This document shows positions 25,452 through 36,344 of a stretch of 64,000 nt of DNA, piece by piece (within the stretch, counting starts at the first letter, position 1; every line of letters starts with the position of its first letter). A model generated the notes under the pieces. That model was given only the letters and a program-made list of their open reading frames with translations, ran no database searches and was not told the origin of the DNA. This DNA is from Neodiprion pinetum (lineage: Eukaryota; Arthropoda; Insecta; Hymenoptera; Diprionidae), in NCBI RefSeq assembly GCF_021155775.2, contig NC_060234.1, positions 12,265,871-12,329,870 on the forward strand. The letters run 5' to 3'. A program made the translations under genes and the position numbers.

Positions 25452-27352
25452 TCACCATTCGTAATGGACATAAATTTGATTTTTTTTTTTTGACTCCAAG
25501 CCCTCCATTGGAGTCAGCCCTTTGGCAGAAGCCGGACATTTCACTTCGGTAACTGCGTCCTCGTCCACTAATCCGTCAGGTGACGCCGCGAGGAACGGTA
25601 ACTCCTTGTCCATCATCAGACCACAGGATTCCACCATAACTCCATGTTCCGAAGCAAACTGACTGATCGCCAAAGGCTCCTTTTCGATACCCTACCTTGT
25701 ACTCGTGTTACCATTGAAATCGGTATAGCGAATTCTTTCAACTAATTTTGTGCAAGATATTTGTGACCGTCGTTTGCAAATTTCACCACACATCGAGGTA
25801 GTTAACCGCTTTTTACATTCATCGTACCATTCGTCAAACATGCTTTGTCCTCTAGTTTGCCGTTCGATTACCAGTGTATACACCGAATACAAGGCTTGCA
25901 GGAAATCCTTCTTAGCGGCAGCCAATTTCTCTTCGAGCATGTCTGGTTGCGACGGACATGCAGCGTCCGGGCCGTAGTCGGTGTCAGCGGACTGGACAAC
26001 GAAAGATGTCGATTTGGATTTGAAAGCCGGCTTTCAAGAGTAAAGAGCTCTCGATTCAGTTGTGCAGTACTTGGCGGTGAATTTCCTCGGCCCACCCATA
26101 CCGAATTTTTTACTGACTAACGCATGGAACTGTTCACCGACATTCATCCTCACTACGCCAGATTCGCATCTTGCTTGATATGATACGCGAAGGATAAAAT
26201 TGATACGCTTGCCCCCTATAGCCTTAGCAACATGTGCGTTTTACAACTGGGCCACATTGTTGTTGACGTCTCGTATCAGGCTAGATACATGCTCAGTAAA
26301 TCGATTCATCGCCGCAAGCATCTCGCGGAAGATACCAGTCACTTTCATATCCTGCACAAGGTTTATTTCACCCGGCTTCGGATTACCGTCGCAGAAATAA
26401 CCGCGGTCTTTATACAACCGATGTTCCCCGAAAGCATGATTCGGACCGTGTTTTATATCTTTACGCAAGTCCTCGATCCGAACGTATCGCGGGTTATTCA
26501 TTTCTGTTCTTCGTTGACGAATAGCAGAAGTTACTGCACAACACAGGCGTTTCAATTTTTTGCGCAAAGAATTTTGGAGAATCACTGTACCGACCATACG
26601 GCTGACACAGATATCTCGCAGTCGAGTACCATAATTTCGGAGCACATGGTTGCGGCATTCGATTTTTACGACTAGTGCCTCCGGTCCATACGGCATTGCA
26701 TCGATAAGCTTCCGGTGGACGCTACTATCTCCATCTCCTATCAATTTATTATATTTTAGGCCGCGCATTTCTAAGCTACATTTGAATCCCTCTACTATTA
26801 TGTTAGATTCCATCGCGGTACTAGAACCCCCCCAGTTTTTGGCGCACTTATGATCCACTACTGATTTTGACTCCCTTTGTTTCGACCTATTACAAATGGA
26901 ACAACACTTGTTTTGAACCCCGATGAACAAAACTTTTCCGCCCTATACCCTACTATTGCTGCTACACCCGAAAGAGGATCATATTTTGTACGGTAGTGAG
27001 GACTTGATTCGATCTTGGATTGATCCACTATCCTTTCTAATTGCAACTCATGGTCTGCTACCACATTACTGTCGGTTGTTGGCGAAACACTTACGGATGT
27101 GCTTGTAGCTATAACTGTCGTCTCCTTATTGGCTGCCGTTATAGAAATCGGAGAGTTGAGTATTACTTCTGAGCAAAACAGATCGACTTCGAAGAATTCT
27201 GTCGGGGATCTTACCTCGTCAAACTCGATAACATTATCTCTTATCGTGTCTTCGGTTGGCATGTCTTCCGCGACCAATTCTTCGTCGATCAAAGTCTGAT
27301 TTGATATAATGCGCGTGTGCGTGAGTGTGTTTGCGTGTGTGTGCGTGCGCAT
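25452..27352 (-). pseudogene. Mutator-like transposase followed by YqaJ nuclease, decayed
   Basis: Read right to left. 27352-26930 holds an acidic N-terminal region and KYDPLSG, the equivalent of YDSLSG in the paralogues at 46.9 and 60.1 kb. After a frameshift near 26925 come CCSICNRSKQ, AMESNIIVEGF and the catalytic-region motif GDGDSS, then VKIECRNH and GPNHAFGEH (26930-26241). A further break leads to 25940-25692, ending in the start of a nuclease domain. 25673-25452 carries the YqaJ core: FLAASPDGLV and TEVKCP. The first catalytic Asp region of the transposase seems lost. Mutator-like plus YqaJ is a combination seen in arthropod transposon proteins. Clearly dead here because of several frameshifts and stops. 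Confidence 0.75.
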
Positions 27353-27362
27353 GTGTGTTTAT
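27305..27362. repeat. GT/GC-rich microsatellite
   Basis: Imperfect (GT)n with interspersed GC (GTGTGTGCGTGCGCATGTGTG), just upstream of the decayed Mutator-like gene. Confidence 0.7.
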
Positions 27363-27835
27363 GTAAAATTGTAAAACGTTTGGTGTACATAAAGCGCTCA
27401 GAAAACTTCGAAGTCCATTTTCTCGAGAATTTCCGAACATGGCGTTGAACTGCTTTGGGAAATTAGTATTAGAATTCTCAGCTTCACGTACCATGAGTAC
27501 GAAAACTTAAAAAAATTCAACTGCCGTACCTTCCCCTTGTGAGTACAGAAAATGGTATGAAAATGATAGCTGAATTGAAATCATTTGAGCAGTCAGTATC
27601 AAGTGAATTGGGTGTCTTTATATCTAGTTCACAGCCATATTCAAATGTCTTCCAACTCTTGTGCTAATCAGTAAAAATTCGTCAATTCAGTAAATACAAA
27701 TCTATACAAAAAAATGACAGATGTAAGTCACTTGTTTGTTAATCTAATGTGTTACACTCACCTTGCTGCCACACTGCCTAATACTCGGAATGTGAAGTCA
27801 AGTTTTTATTATCTTGCAGGTCCCGTAGAATCCAG
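27363..27835 (+). other. Upstream region and probable first exon and intron of the zinc-finger gene
   Basis: A GT donor (GAT|GTAAGT, exon ending 27722) and an AG acceptor (TTGCAG, exon resuming 27820) frame a 97-nt intron. Splicing would leave a five-codon upstream frame (ATG ACA GAT, then GTC CCG TAG) ahead of the main ATG at 27836. The promoter is not identified. Confidence 0.45.
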
Positions 27836-28798
27836 ATGCCATTCAAAGTATTCCTAGAAGGGCAAAATATGTTTTGGAAGCCATACGAAAAATCAAACCA
27901 CAAAGCTAATAAGAAAGCTGTTAGTGAAGACGATACGGAATCAATATGGATTGCAGTAACAGAGTCTGCCGTTGAACAACCCCAAAAAGCATCTGATCCA
28001 TTGCAATTTGGTGATACCTCATTACAAGATAGTCACCTTCTTCATAATACGGAATCGACTCGGAAATGTCTAAAATCAGATGTCAGAGAAACAATAATGG
28101 AAAACAGAGGAGCTGATAATAATTGCGTGAAAACTATGATCCATTCGAAACAGTCAACAGATCACCTCAACATTCAGAAAGGTATACCTGATATCCAAGG
28201 ATCGTATCAATGTAGCGAATGTAGAAAACATTTCAAGTTGAAAGACTCATATCAAAGGCATATTCGAATTCATACGAACGAGCGACCTTTCACTTGTCAC
28301 GTTTGTGCAAAGCAGTTTCGCGATTCAGGCGGCTTATCTAGGCATTTGAAAGACGTTCACGCTAAGCTCAAAAACTTTCCCTGCGATATGTGTGGAAAAT
28401 CGTTCGCATCCAAGGCCACCAGAGAAGACCACCGACGCACACACACGGGCGAAAGACCATACATTTGCGAGTCGTGTGGATCCACATTCAAGTCCAAAGC
28501 GTCGCTTTATATACACAGCAAACTCCATACCAATGAGTTTCCACATCCATGTTCTTATTGCCACAAAAAGTTTCGACGCAAACAAGAAATGTTAGCACAT
28601 ATAACAACGCATACTGGAGAAAAAAACCATGCTTGCGAAGTGTGCTCAAAGAGGTTCAGAGTAAAATCAGAGCTTGTGAGGCATCAACTGGTTCACTCTG
28701 AAGAAAAACCGTTTATTTGTAGCAAATGTAGTCTAGCTTTCCGGCAGAAACGGTATTTGAACAATCACATTAAAAGCAGGCATATTGATACTTCATAA
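27836..28798 (+). CDS. C2H2 zinc-finger protein, seven fingers
   Basis: 320 residues, no lesions. The first 125 residues are polar and unstructured-looking. From about residue 123 there are seven consecutive C2H2 fingers (YQCSECRKHF, FTCHVCAKQF, FPCDMCGKSF, YICESCGSTF, HPCSYCHKKF, HACEVCSKRF, FICSKCSLAF), several joined by TGE(R/K)-type linkers as in DNA-binding Krueppel-like proteins. A nuclear sequence-specific transcription regulator is the expected role; the target is unknown. The start is the first ATG after a good splice acceptor at 27819. It is the only gene here that looks like a host gene. There is no ZAD or BTB domain in this exon; an upstream coding exon cannot be excluded. Confidence 0.87.
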   Translation: MPFKVFLEGQNMFWKPYEKSNHKANKKAVSEDDTESIWIAVTESAVEQPQKASDPLQFGDTSLQDSHLLHNTESTRKCLKSDVRETIMENRGADNNCVKTMIHSKQSTDHLNIQKGIPDIQGSYQCSECRKHFKLKDSYQRHIRIHTNERPFTCHVCAKQFRDSGGLSRHLKDVHAKLKNFPCDMCGKSFASKATREDHRRTHTGERPYICESCGSTFKSKASLYIHSKLHTNEFPHPCSYCHKKFRRKQEMLAHITTHTGEKNHACEVCSKRFRVKSELVRHQLVHSEEKPFICSKCSLAFRQKRYLNNHIKSRHIDTS

Positions 28799-29351
28799 AA
28801 CTTCTAGCACGGACAACTCTCTTACTTTCTATTTAACGTCAATAGTGCAGTCCGAGACGAGTTATTCAAACGTCCCTGCGTTTATAATGCTCTCAGATTC
28901 GGCTTCAAAAGAATGAAATTCTCAGTGGCATTTTTTTATGCAGCTGAAGAGACACACCCAGAAATTCTTTCCAGCATTCCAAATCTGATAATGACTTTAA
29001 AAAAATATGGGGAAATACGTTCCTTCTAAAATTTTCTGAAAAATGTTTAAAATTGAAGGTTCATAACTGTCAGGTCTGCACAATCTTATTATAGCCATAC
29101 AGAATATTCGTTTGAACTACCAATGAATTTTCATTATTGAAATTTATTATAAACGCCAGATCGGATAATAATGACAATACATAAGAGAAGTAAAAAAAAA
29201 CAATGCTGAAATTTTATCTTGGTGTATACCGCAATACAAAGCGAGCAGAGAAAAAATATCACCTCTGACCAACACGATTATGGAATGTTTATTTTACAGT
29301 TATTATGGCGAGGAGTATGCACTGAACGTGTTATAAAAATGTGAAGTGGTA
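28799..29351. other. 3' flank of the zinc-finger gene
   Basis: AT-rich non-coding sequence; no canonical AATAAA was noted close to the stop. Nothing else recognised. Confidence 0.4.
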
Positions 29352-30185
29352 ATTATAGTCCAGAAAATAAAGCCAAAAAAAGGTCTGTTTATGACACAAA
29401 TTCAAAACGGATGGGACCTATATATTTTTATAGAGCTGATGGTCGTGATGAAGGCCTATGTGTTTCCGACCACGATTGTGTTGGCAACAGAAAAAATGCG
29501 GACCGTCCAAAGCTGGTGAAACGAAGTTACTGAGCGATAGCGAGGAAACTATTGATCTGAGAGAAAAAAGTTTCATAAAAATTTATAGGTATTAAAAAAA
29601 CGAACAATTTGGCTGGTCACAAATTGAAAATGATTGATTCGTTTTCTTGCAAGGTGATAAAAACCTGTTAAAACGGTCATTTCTACAATAACGAATAATT
29701 TATCCAATAATGCATGTACATCTTTGAAAGTCTCGTGATATATATCTCTTGGTATACTAAAAAATGGTGCAAAACCGGAGCTCTATCGGATTAATACTTT
29801 TTGAGAAAGGCTTTTTGTTATTAAAAAACCGACTTTTTTGGCACGGAATTTCCGGGCTGCAATATTATCGAAGAGCAATAAAATTGGCAAAATATTAATT
29901 CCGAAGAGTCGCATTATCTTGTAAACTATAAGGCAAAACGATTTTTTACAATTAAGTGGGTGAAAAATGACTCCAAAAAAAGGGTACGTTTTTTACTCGC
30001 AAACAAATAGAATTACTCGGCCGATTTTGATGTTACAGAATCGGGATTAGTATTATTGAATAGCTGTTATTTCTACACAAATTTAGAAAGAAATGAAATT
30101 GATCAAAGTTAAAGCTAAAATTTGGGTACAATACAGACCAAGACTCTTACCAACTGGCATACAATTTTAGAATACATTACTCATG
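29352..30185. repeat. Left arm of a large inverted repeat
   Basis: About 830 bp, inverted copy of 33935-34672. Matching landmarks include ATAGTCCAG at the outer end and GTACAATACAGACCAAGACTC near the inner end. The right arm lacks about 120 bp present here around 29580-29700. No protein is encoded. Together with the spacer it would be a foldback element of about 2 kb before the LINE landed in it. Confidence 0.75.
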
Positions 30186-30461
30186 ACATTTACCTCAGAA
30201 CGTAACAACCCGTGCTCCGGAAACAATATATTTTTCATTGAGTCGATTTTTTTTCGGTAAAGTCATTGAGGAACTTCACATAGATGAAAGGCAATTCACA
30301 TTAAATCTGAAAATTGATTAAATATAAGTAAAAAAAATTAATATTCGAATTTCGAACTGAAAAAATAGTTTTCTTGAAATGTTGATAGCAAATTCACGAT
30401 CAGCGGAAAAAGTTAGCCGGGATTTAACTAAAAAACATTTCGATACGTTTATTTCTTCAAG

Positions 30462-33400
30462 GGAAGAGCAATAGGCGGAATGCTGTCAGGGGTAAGAAAG
30501 GAGATAGTAAGTGGGGAGGGAGGGAGGGAAGAGGTAAAAGAGGGCATGATGATGACGAAAATAAGTGTAGGGGGGGAAAAATGGGTAGTAATAGGAATAT
30601 ACGTAAATGGGGATCTAAAAGAGAAGATAGGGGAATTGAAGGAGCGGGCAGAAGGGTTAGAGGGAGGTGCAAAAGTGCTAGTGGGGGGTGATTTTAATGC
30701 CAGGACAGGGCAGGAGGGGGGAGGATGTTGGGGGGAAGGAGAGGAGGAGAGTAGGAGTAGGAAATCAAAGGACAGGAAAATAAACTCGGAAGGTAGGCAG
30801 CTAGTGCAATTTTTAGAAGAGACAGGATGGGCAATAATGAACGGGAACATAGAAGGGGATGAGGAGGGAGAATTTACGTATGTAGGAGGGGCGGGGGTGA
30901 CGGTGATAGACTACGCTATAGGAGACAGCGAGGTAAGGGATAGGGTCAAAAGGATAGAGATTGGGGATAGGGTTGACTCGGATCACCACCCGGTAATAGT
31001 GTGGATGAGGGGGGCAGTGACTAGGACAAGGAAGGGAAAAAGAGTAGGGGGAACTAGTAGAGGAGACTGGACGGAGGAGGGTAGGATGAGGTTTAGAACA
31101 GAAGTAAAATGGGAGGGGATAGGAGAAGCGTATGTAGGCAAAGAGATAAAGAAAAGAATAAGGGAGTTTAGACTAGCCTTAGATGTAGGAGGGAGGGGGA
31201 GGGAAGCGAAAAAGGGATGGTGGGATGAGGAATGTAGGCGAAAAAAAGCGGAAGTTAGGCAGAGTCTTAGGAAATGGAGAAAGGGGGAGGGGGAAGGGGA
31301 CGCGTATAGAAAGGAAAGAAGGGAATATAATAGGCTATGCGAGGAGAGGAGAAAGAAAGAAAATGAGGGTTTCATAAAAGAAGCAGCGGAAGCAAGGACA
31401 GAAAGCAAGGTATGGGAGATAGTGAACAGGGAAAGAAAGAAGTGGAAGAGGGTGAATGAAGAAATAGGAGATCAGGAGTGGAGGGAGTATTTCATGGAAT
31501 TATTAGGCGGAGTAGAAAGCAAGGTAACAGAAGGCGGGGAGACGGTAAATAGGAAGGGGGACGGGGAAGGGGAGCTGCAGAGGGAAGAGATTAAAAATGT
31601 GATAGGGAAGCTGAGGGATGGAAAGGCACCAGGGGGGGATGGAATAGTTAGCGAGATATGGAGATATGGGGGGGAAGAAATGGAGCAGTGGATATGGAAA
31701 ACATGTAACAGAGTTTGGGTGGGAGAGGGCTGGCCAGAGGATTGGAGAGAGGGATTGATAGCGCCGATAGTTAAGAAGGGGGAGGGGAAAAGGGTAGAAG
31801 AGTATAGGAGGGTGACGTTGATGCCAACTCTATGTATATAAGGTGTATGCGATGGCATTAGTGGATAGGCTAGAAAGAGAGGTAGAGGAAAAGGGCTTGA
31901 TACCGCAAAATCAAACGGGTTTCAGAAAAGGCATGGGTACAATTGATAATGTATATGTACTTAATTATTTAATCAATAGGCAGGTGGGAAAGGATAAGGG
32001 AAAGATGGTGGCGTTCTTTGTGGACTTGAAAGCGGCGATCGATTCAGTGAACAGGAAGGTGCTGTGGGAGACTATGGAAAGGAGAGGGGTGAGGGAAGGG
32101 CTAAGGGTAAGGATAGAGGAAATTTACAAGGAAACAAAGAGTCGTGTGAGGAGCGGGGGAAAGGTAGGAGAGGCGTTCTGGACGGCGAGGGGGGTAAGGT
32201 AGGGATGCCCGCTCAGTCCGCATGTGTTCAACCTGCTGCTGGCGGATTTAGAAGAGGAAATGGGGAGAGGGAGAAGGGTTGGGGGGGTGGAGTTGGCCGG
32301 CGGCAGGGTATGTACGTTAGCTTATGCGGATGATATAGTGCCACTAGCGGAAAGTGAAGAGGAAATGGAGGTAATGATTAGGAAGTTAGAAAGGTATATG
32401 GATAGGAAAAGGCTAACGGTAAATGTAGGGAAATCAAAGATTATGAGATTTAGGAAAGGTGGCGGTAGAAGGAAAAACATAGATTGGAGATGAAAAGGGA
32501 AAAGATAGAGGAGGTGAAAGAGTTCAGCTATCTAGGGTATAGAGTCAAGTGCAATGGGTGACCGGAAGCACAGGTGAAAGAGAGAGTACGGAAGGCAGGG
32601 GTAGTAATGAGGCAGGTATGGGGAATAGGAAAAAGAAGGTTTGGGAGGGATTGGGAAAAAAGGATTTGGTTATTTGACAGGCTAGTATGAACGGTAATAG
32701 AGTATGCATCGGAGATATGGGGGTGGAGGGAGTGGAGGGCGGTCGAGGCGGTACAGGATAGATTTTTGAGATGGACATTAGGAGTGGATGGGCGAACACC
32801 GGGATATCTAGTAAGGGAGGAACTACAGAGGGAGAAGCTAAGGATTAGGGCAGGGAGAAGGGCATGGAATTTTGAAAGGAAGCTGGAGAGAGGGGATGGT
32901 AGCGAGTTAGCTAGGAGATGCTGGGAAGAGATAAGGGAAAAGGCAGAAGCTGGGAGGCAGGGATCGAGGTGGGAAAGAGAAAGGGAAAGTTTCTTTGCGG
33001 AAAGGGGAGCAGAGAGTAGAGAGGTAGTCGCGAGAAGGGAGAGGGGCGAGATGGAGTTTAGGGAAATAGAGGAGAGAGAGAGAGGGAAGAACAGAGAAAA
33101 GAGAGGTGGGAGAAAATAAGGGAATCGAGGTACAACAGATGGTACAGGCTAGTGAAAGGAGAAGGGATACCAGGGTATCTGGGAAAGGGATGGAGGGAAA
33201 GCAGGTGGACAAGGTTGGCAAGATTTAGATTAGGAAGCGAGATGAAGGAGGCAAGGTACTGGGAAAAAAAGGAAAAGAGAAGGTGTAGGGTGTGCGGGGG
33301 GAAGGAGGAAACATGGGAGCACGTATGGGAAAGGTGCGTGGGCTGGGATAGAAGGGGGGAAAGCTGGCAGGAGGTGGTGAGGGAGATGCTAGGTGAGGAG

Positions 33401-33770
33401 GGGGTAGGAGAAGTCTGGATGAGAGAACTGGAAAGGATCAGGGATGTACGAGAGAATGAAAGAGTGAGAGATGAATGGGAAATGGAAGTCGATTAGGATA
33501 AGGACGAATTAGGGAATAGAATAAGGTAAAATAGGATAAGGTTAAGTAAAGATAAGGATAAAGAATAAGAAAAGGATAAGAGGGAAAGTAAGGGAATGGC
33601 AAGGCAACGGCACAGGGCACAGGCAATTAGAAATTAAGTAAGGATAAGGCAGGAAGTAAGAATAGGGTAAGAATATGTTAAGAAAACATGTAAAAAAAAA
33701 ACATTGTAAAGGAAGAGGAAAAGGGAAGTCCTTGCAACCCCAAGGGGATCAATAAATATTACATACATAC
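30462..33770 (+). mobile_element. APE-type LINE, 5'-truncated, 19-bp target duplication
   Basis: A 19-bp direct repeat (ATACGTTTATTTCTTCAAG) at 30443-30461 and 33771-33789 flanks the insertion. The 3' end finishes in a short ATAC-type microsatellite rather than poly-A. The 5' end starts inside the endonuclease domain, so the element is truncated, the usual outcome of target-primed reverse transcription. It lies in the spacer of the inverted repeat 29352-34672 and is therefore younger than it. Confidence 0.85.
30480..33496 (+). pseudogene. LINE endonuclease-reverse transcriptase ORF with several lesions
   Basis: Order: second half of an APE endonuclease (VGGDFNART, then DSDHHPVIV), a basic linker, RT (DGKAPGGDGIV; QTGFRKGMGTIDN; VDLKAAIDSVN; YADDIVPLAES) and a C-terminal CCHC-like motif (CRVCGGKEETWEHVWERC near 33285-33338). 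Lesions: frameshift near 31835, stop in the conserved RQGCPLSP segment near 32200, frameshift near 32490, further stops to 33120. The catalytic Asp pair of YADD is kept. The coding strand is strikingly purine-rich. Clade is unassigned; APE plus the C-terminal Cys/His motif fits the Jockey/I/R1 side. Confidence 0.8.
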
Positions 33771-33934
33771 ATACGTTTATTTCTTCAAGAGCTTTTCGAA
33801 GTTCGTGGAATTTCAACCCGCGAATCCACTTTCAGCGCAAGCGCCTCCCAGGCGGAGATGGATTTCCCCCACTCCGTCGCCATACGCGGGCACACATCTT
33901 GTCCGCCAATTGACCGCAAAAATGAACAGTCCAT

Positions 33935-34672
33935 TCATGAGTAATGTCTTCGAAAATTATATGCCGGTTAGTAAGAGTCTTGGTCTGTATTGTACCCAAA
34001 TTTTAGCTCTTTATGTTTAAAAGAGCAGCTGCGATAATTCTTGAAAAAAAAATTATTTCCCCCCCTAATTAACGTTGATCAATTTCATTTCTTTCTAAAT
34101 TCGTGTAGAAATATCAGCTATTCAGTAATACTAATCCCGATTCTGTAACATCAAAATTGGCCGAGTAATTCTATTTGTTTGCGAGTAAAAAACATACCCT
34201 TTTTTTAGAGTCATTTTTCACCCACTTAATTGTAGAAAATCGTTTTGCCTTACACATAGTTTACATGATAGTGCGACTCTTCGGAATTAATATTTTGCCA
34301 ATTTTATTGCTCTTCGATAATATTACAGCCCGGAAATTCCGTGCCAAAAAAGTCGGTTTTTTAATAACAAAAAGCTTTTATCAAAAAGTATTAATCCGAT
34401 AGAGCTCCGGTTTTGCACCCTTTTTTAGTATACCAAGAGACATATATTACGAGACTTTCAAAGATGTACATGCAACTTTTTTTCTCTCCGATCAATAGAT
34501 TCTGAGCGATCACCAACTTTGGACGCTCCGCATTTTTTTTTATTTTCCAACAGAATTGTGGTCGGAAACACATAGGCCTTCATCACGACCATCAGCTCTA
34601 TAAGAATATAGAGGACGGTCTCATCCGTTCTGAATTTGTGTCATGCAAAAATGGATTATTTCCTGGACTATT
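33935..34672. repeat. Right arm of the large inverted repeat
   Basis: Inverted partner of 29352-30185. It shares, in reverse, TACAATACAGACC, the segment with GAATTACTCGGCC, and the outer ATAGTCCAG. Divergence is moderate, so the foldback element is old. Confidence 0.75.
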
Positions 34673-36330
34673 AGGACATTTTTTTGCAAAGACGAGTACG
34701 TGTACAGTAAAAATACAGATCAACTATATATGAGGGTGCATATAAGGGAGATATAATACCACCAGTTAGCTACAATTGTACACAGGTACTTGCTTTGTTA
34801 ATGAACCTTTCCCCTGTAATCACCGCCATATAAAATTTTGCAGTAAACCTAATATAATACTTTACGTATCAATTCACACCACAGGAAACTTTAGTGCTAT
34901 TTGGCGACTCTGGATTCTCACTATGTGATGATATAATAAAGATAGACTACACGTAATAAACTTAAAACATCTACTTTTTATATCGGCAATGTCAGTCTTG
35001 CATATCGTAGTTGTACAATATTACCACACATTAGTTAATGAGATATTCAGGTTAACAAACGTAACAGATACAATTACTGACGTCAAATCGTTAGTTACAA
35101 CCAATCAAATTTTATATGATATTATACCTGATTATATTTTAAACTTTGACAATGAAAAATATTGATTCATTCATGGTTGTGTGTGAAATCATAATATCAA
35201 AAATGGGTGGAAAAATATAAATATTATACATACATAGTTACATGTTTTGCATAAAAATATGTACAATATCTCCATATTTTTTTCGCTTGTAATTCCTAAA
35301 AGTTGTCATGATGTTTTGTATAATTTTTGATGTCACTTAATTTTCATTTTATCCTTGTATCATATCACTCGTATACTGTATTTTTCAATAAATTTTGATG
35401 TAATTGACAATACGTAACTGTTGAGGAAATTCTCTCCAAACATGAAACCTTTGGTTAAAAAATATCGTAAGTACTACAGATTTTTATTCCCACATGATTT
35501 TATTTCTGTCTTGTAATTCTTGTACTTGGCAATAATTATAATCGTAGTATTTATTTGACCTTTGCATATTCAGCATCAGCTGAGTTTTCGTGATACATTT
35601 AATTCCATTATCTTTGCTTGCGTTGTACAGTTTTCGTTGTTAGTATCGTGAATACATTAATATGTTTATGGTCCTTATTGACTTCAGACTACCCTTTCGT
35701 CTGCTAGTATCCACTAGTTTTTTTTTACGTATGGCACAATCTGCATAGCTTTTCTTTTTTCTTCCCCCAATATAGTCCGGGAGCTGGTGAACTTTTTTTC
35801 GAATTTATTTTTTACGCCCATGTTAATTGCAGTTTTGGGTCAATTGATGTTTTTCAACAAATCGACAGTCTGGTTTCTGATTTCCAATGGAATTTATGAA
35901 TGAAAATTGCAAACTCATCCTACTTATTTTTGCAATGATGAAATTTGTTGTACTAATTACTAATACCCTAAAGCTTCATTAAAAACGCAGTCTGGCTGGT
36001 TTCCGGAGTTGGAAAGTTAGTCTGGCAGGTTCTGTTTTATTTACAAAAATCGGGCTTTCTTCTCGATTCCCAGTACTTATTTTGGCATAGACGAAACTCG
36101 TACTAGTTAGCATCATAATGAAAATTATTAAAAAATCAGTCTGGGGGTTTTTGGAGTTGGGAAATGAGTCTGGCATGAACTTATTTTCGTATTTTCGAAA
36201 ATTTGTCAGATGGCTTAATGCGTTGTACAATTATCAAAAAGTGCAGTCTGGCTATCATTTGAGGTCACTCAAGCCGCGCCAGATTGACCGAAAGATGCGT
36301 AACCTGGTAACTGAAACGACCAACTGTTAG
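34673..36330. other. Non-coding stretch with degenerate tandem CAGTCTGG repeat
   Basis: No coding sequence to about 36330. CAGTCTGG occurs at about 35866, 35988, 36137 and 36244. The flanks of the second and third copies also match (GGAGTTGG plus AGTCTGGCA), so this looks like an eroded tandem array with 105-150 bp spacing. Its origin is unknown. Confidence 0.4.
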
Positions 36331-36344
36331 TTGCACTCAACCTT

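Noticed and set aside
30449..30850. Minus-strand Ser/Pro-rich frames across the LINE (also 30983-31408, 31472-31858, 32545-32799, 32907-33221)
   Set aside because: Mirror images of the purine-rich LINE coding strand, which leaves few stops on the complement.
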